From the NCBI GenBank assembly GCA_030592105.1, contig JAUVKE010000125.1, forward strand, positions 1-7,165: a stretch of DNA of 7,165 nt, in the 5' to 3' direction. The position numbers and the translations under genes were made by a program. This stretch comes from Desulfobacteraceae bacterium. Lineage in GTDB: Bacteria > Desulfobacterota > Desulfobacteria > Desulfobacterales > BuS5. The notes under the pieces were generated by a model that made no database searches, was not told the origin of the DNA, and saw only the letters and a program-made list of their open reading frames with translations. Of this stretch, positions 4,774 through 7,165 are shown piece after piece; position 1 is the first letter of the stretch; each line of letters opens with the position of its first letter.

Positions 4774-5352
4774 TTAGTCTTCAATGGGTGCAATAAGGTT
4801 TTCAAGCGCTATATTTATACGCTGGTTTTCATCCATGGAATCCCTAGACAAGACATCCACGACCGCATTTAATTTTTTTTGAAGGCCGGATACCATAAAT
4901 TCAAGATCCTGAATTACATGGCTTGCATTTTTTTCTGTCACATCCATGGCCTCACGCAGATCCTCCGACTCTTTGGCCATTGATAATAAAGTACCTATTT
5001 TTTCCAGTTTTATCATTAATTCATCAAAATTAATCGGTTTTTGAATATAATCGGCGGCCCCTTTTTTCATGGCCACAACCGCATTTTCCACGGAGGCATA
5101 TGCTGTCACCAAAATAACCTCCATATGCCTGTCTTTTTCTTTTGCCGCATCCAGAACACCTATTCCATCTATTTCGCCGGGCATCATCAGGTCTGTAAGC
5201 ACAACATCAAAATATGATTCTGATATTATGTTTACAGCATCCGCCCCATCTTTTGCGGTTTGCACCTCATATTCCGCTTTTTCCAGTTTTTTGTTTACCA
5301 GATACCGTGTAGCAGGATCATCGTCAACAACGAGTACTCTTAGCTTAGTCAT
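4774..5352 (-). CDS. CheY-like receiver protein with helical C-terminal extension
   Basis: Single-domain response regulator of 192 residues. Receiver marks: the acidic pocket Asp10-Asp12 in VVDDD, phospho-acceptor Asp54 in LTDLMMP, Thr83 and Tyr85 in VTAYAS, and Lys105 in QKP. The loop after the acceptor reads MPGEIDG, one residue longer than the common form. From about residue 112 to the end there is no DNA-binding or enzymatic domain, only amphipathic helix-rich sequence (LEKIGTLLSMAKESEDL, then QDLEFMVSGLQKKLN), possibly a coiled coil for dimer or partner contact. It starts 4 bp after the cheR stop, so it is translated from the same message. It probably carries the output of a chemotaxis-like kinase not in this window; motor binding as for classical CheY is unproven. 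Confidence 0.92.
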   Translation of the reverse strand: MTKLRVLVVDDDPATRYLVNKKLEKAEYEVQTAKDGADAVNIISESYFDVVLTDLMMPGEIDGIGVLDAAKEKDRHMEVILVTAYASVENAVVAMKKGAADYIQKPINFDELMIKLEKIGTLLSMAKESEDLREAMDVTEKNASHVIQDLEFMVSGLQKKLNAVVDVLSRDSMDENQRINIALENLIAPIED

Positions 5353-5356
5353 TATG

Positions 5357-6196
5357 CTATCCTTTTAACTGATAAAAAATAGATCTCATATGTCTTTTTG
5401 GCTCAAATTTAGTGTTTATTCCTGTTAAAGATTCTGTTGATCCTATGAGGAGGAAGCCATCAGGTTCCAGCTTATCCCCTATTTTATCAAAAAGTTTTTT
5501 TCTGTCTTTGAGAGTAAAATATATAGCCACGTTTCTGCAAAAAATAATATCAAATTTGCCAAGTGATGAAAAAGGAAGCATGAGATTTATTTTTCTAAAA
5601 GAGGCCATGGATCTTATTTCATCAGATATTTTCCAGTAGTTCCCCTCGGATGTAAAATGTTTATTCAGTAGACCGGAAGAGAGCCCCCGTTCAATTTCAA
5701 ACTTGTTATACTTACCATAACTCGCCTGACTGACTGCAGCATCGGAGATATCCGTGCCTAATAGTTGTATGTTAAATTTCTTCATATCAGGAAGAAGCTC
5801 TTTTAAAATAATGGCAATACTGTAAACCTCCTGTCCCGTGGAGCATGCTGCACTCCAAATCTTGAGATTCGTCGGCAAAATAGAAGAGTTAGACATTCTG
5901 CTGTCAATTAAATCAGGAATTATTTTATGTTTCAGCATCTCAAAGGGGCTATTATCACGAAAGAACAGGGTCTCATTGGTGGATATGGCATCGATTATTT
6001 TTTTTTCAATGAGCTTCCCCTTGTCTCCCATTGTTTTAAAATATAAATCCCTAAAGGAAGAACAATTCAGCTCTTCAATCAAAGTACCAAGCCTTGTTTC
6101 AAAAAGATATGCTTTGCTCTGGTCAAGACTTATGCCGGATACCCCATGTATATACCCTGAAATAAGCTTAACTTCTTCTGGAGTTATTTTTTTCAT
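5357..6196 (-). CDS. cheR: CheR chemoreceptor glutamate methyltransferase
   Basis: SAM-dependent enzyme that methylates glutamate side chains of methyl-accepting chemotaxis proteins, working against CheB in adaptation. The 279 residues cover both CheR domains: an N-terminal helical part (about 1-75) ending in ISTNETLFFRD (71-81), then the Rossmann methyltransferase with WSAACSTGQEVYSIA as SAM-binding loop, LGTDIS holding the acidic ribose ligand, KINLMLPF, FDIIFCRNVAIYF and LIGSTESL. No TPR or other extension is present. The usual CRNVLIYF appears as CRNVAIYF, a small change. It starts 12 bp after the cheB stop, with an AGGT at that stop as ribosome binding site, and is followed by the receiver gene. 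Confidence 0.96.
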   Translation of the reverse strand: MKKITPEEVKLISGYIHGVSGISLDQSKAYLFETRLGTLIEELNCSSFRDLYFKTMGDKGKLIEKKIIDAISTNETLFFRDNSPFEMLKHKIIPDLIDSRMSNSSILPTNLKIWSAACSTGQEVYSIAIILKELLPDMKKFNIQLLGTDISDAAVSQASYGKYNKFEIERGLSSGLLNKHFTSEGNYWKISDEIRSMASFRKINLMLPFSSLGKFDIIFCRNVAIYFTLKDRKKLFDKIGDKLEPDGFLLIGSTESLTGINTKFEPKRHMRSIFYQLKG

Positions 6197-6208
6197 ATTA
6201 TTTTTTAC

Positions 6209-7165
6209 CTATTTCCCGGCAACTGTTTTCGATATTTCTCCAGCTATATTTTTAAGAGAGACCACCCGATCAACAATTCCTGCTTTAACAGATTCCTTAG
6301 GCATTCCAAAAACAATACATGATTCCTGATCCTGGGCAATAATTGTTGATCCATTTTTATGCATGAGCTTTAGCCCCTCTGTTCCATCTGTGCCCATCCC
6401 GGTCATGATAACTCCGGTGGCCCTGCCGATATAATGATGAGCCACTGATCTGAAGAGGTAATCTGCTGATGGTTTACAGCCGTTTTCAGGGGGATCATCA
6501 CTGATTTTAATTATTCTTTTTTTACCATCGGCCCCTGCAATAATTTTCATCTGTTTTCCCCCGGGTGCTATAAAAGCTGTATTGGGTCTCAAAGATTCCC
6601 CACTAACTGCTTCTTTTACTTCTATTGAACATTTCATATTAAGGCTTTTCGCAAGGGATTGGGTAAAAACAGGGGGCATATGCTGGACTATTAATATGGG
6701 GACTCCAATATCATGGGGTATTTCAGGAAGCATGGTGGCAAGAGCGTTGGGGCCTCCTGTTGAAATTCCTATGGCCACAAGCTGGGCATTTCCTCTTTTC
6801 AATCTATCGATTTTGCCCCTTTTCGGATCAGTTACAGCAACCTTTTTATCTTCTTTTACAGGTGAAACAGACTTTTTTTTAGTTAATGAAGGTTTTATTC
6901 TTAAAGTCTTTTTTATCGCCTTTTGCAGCGCAAAGGCTTTTAGTATAGGTGCAATGGAGTCTCTGACAGCCTGCTTATTTTCTTCAAGACTGTTACCCTG
7001 GGGTTTGGTGATAAAATCGAACGCACCAAGCTCCAGCACATTTATTGTCATATCACTTCCTGCATCGGTCAGGGAACTGAGCATAATAGCTTCTGTATTA
7101 ATTTTCTCTTTTTTCAGGTGCCTGAGAACCTCAATTCCGCTCATTTCAGGCATCTCTATGTCAAG
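6209..7165 (-). CDS. cheB: CheB protein-glutamate methylesterase/deamidase, 5' end beyond right edge
   Basis: Removes methyl groups from (and deamidates) chemoreceptors when its receiver domain is phosphorylated. The visible 318 residues begin just inside the receiver: the second codon (7160-7162) is the probable phospho-acceptor Asp in LDIEMPEMSG, so about 55 N-terminal residues are outside. After the receiver comes a Lys-rich linker (7th-9th decade of the visible protein onward, KKTLRIKPSLTKKK), then the esterase domain with the catalytic triad motifs AIGISTGGPNAL (Ser), IVQHMPP (His) and IMTGMGTDG (Asp). All three are intact, so it should be active. It is first of the three visible genes in the leftward operon; more chemotaxis genes probably lie to the right. 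Confidence 0.96.
   Translation of the reverse strand, partial: LDIEMPEMSGIEVLRHLKKEKINTEAIMLSSLTDAGSDMTINVLELGAFDFITKPQGNSLEENKQAVRDSIAPILKAFALQKAIKKTLRIKPSLTKKKSVSPVKEDKKVAVTDPKRGKIDRLKRGNAQLVAIGISTGGPNALATMLPEIPHDIGVPILIVQHMPPVFTQSLAKSLNMKCSIEVKEAVSGESLRPNTAFIAPGGKQMKIIAGADGKKRIIKISDDPPENGCKPSADYLFRSVAHHYIGRATGVIMTGMGTDGTEGLKLMHKNGSTIIAQDQESCIVFGMPKESVKAGIVDRVVSLKNIAGEISKTVAGK

Noticed and set aside
5838..6329. 163-codon plus-strand frame
   Set aside because: Antisense to the cheR N-terminus and cheB C-terminus, both with intact catalytic motifs.

Overview
The window reads as a piece of an AT-rich chromosome from a strictly anaerobic, motile or surface-sensing bacterium. The best guess is a sulfate-reducing or related member of the Desulfobacterota. 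That is an inference from the combination of a clostridial/deltaproteobacterial-type 3-hydroxyacyl-CoA dehydrogenase behind a thiolase remnant, a rubrerythrin next to a monocluster ferredoxin, and a CheB-CheR-receiver cluster. No rRNA, tRNA, CRISPR array or intact transposase was found.

Layout. Positions 1-612 (minus) hold the N-terminal 204 codons of a 3-hydroxybutyryl-CoA-type dehydrogenase. Just upstream, in operon-like spacing, lie only the last 37 residues of an acetyl-CoA acetyltransferase (622-735), so the thiolase has lost nearly all of its length. The adjoining 736-971 carries a 12-bp terminal-type inverted repeat (799-861) and a separate long palindrome with three TTGACGTT boxes (867-908). 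These are probably a mobile-element relic and an operator/promoter for what follows. A complete RhlE-like DEAD-box RNA helicase occupies 972-2231 (plus).

Positions 2232-2571 hold no intact gene. They contain a start-less protein-like frame on the minus strand and three tandem 15-bp repeats just ahead of a two-gene redox operon (plus): a one-cluster ferredoxin with Asp in place of one cluster cysteine (2572-2763), and a rubrerythrin (2778-3353). The rubrerythrin keeps most diiron and all rubredoxin ligands but has Val and Asp where the helix-C glutamates are expected. Immediately after its stop codon sits a GC-richer, about 160-bp imperfect palindromic element (3356-3523), followed by a strong hairpin (3524-3561).

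Positions 3563-4025 are a scrambled junction. The C-terminal half of a poly-gamma-glutamate-hydrolase-like protein (minus) abuts, head to head, the C-terminal 50 or so residues of an unidentified plus-strand protein. The stop of that plus-strand piece overlaps the start of an intact RluA-family pseudouridine synthase (4022-4744, plus).

From 4774 to the right edge runs a compact minus-strand operon in the order cheB (5' end outside the window) - cheR - receiver protein with a helical tail. It encodes the two enzymes of chemoreceptor adaptation plus a CheY-like regulator. It converges on the pseudouridine synthase gene with only 29 bp between stops and no visible hairpin.

No wholly new multi-gene system was evident. 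The most unusual points are the ligand substitutions in the ferredoxin-rubrerythrin pair, the palindromic element and hairpin behind them, and the repeated signs of gene decay (thiolase, PGA hydrolase, the RluA-upstream gene).
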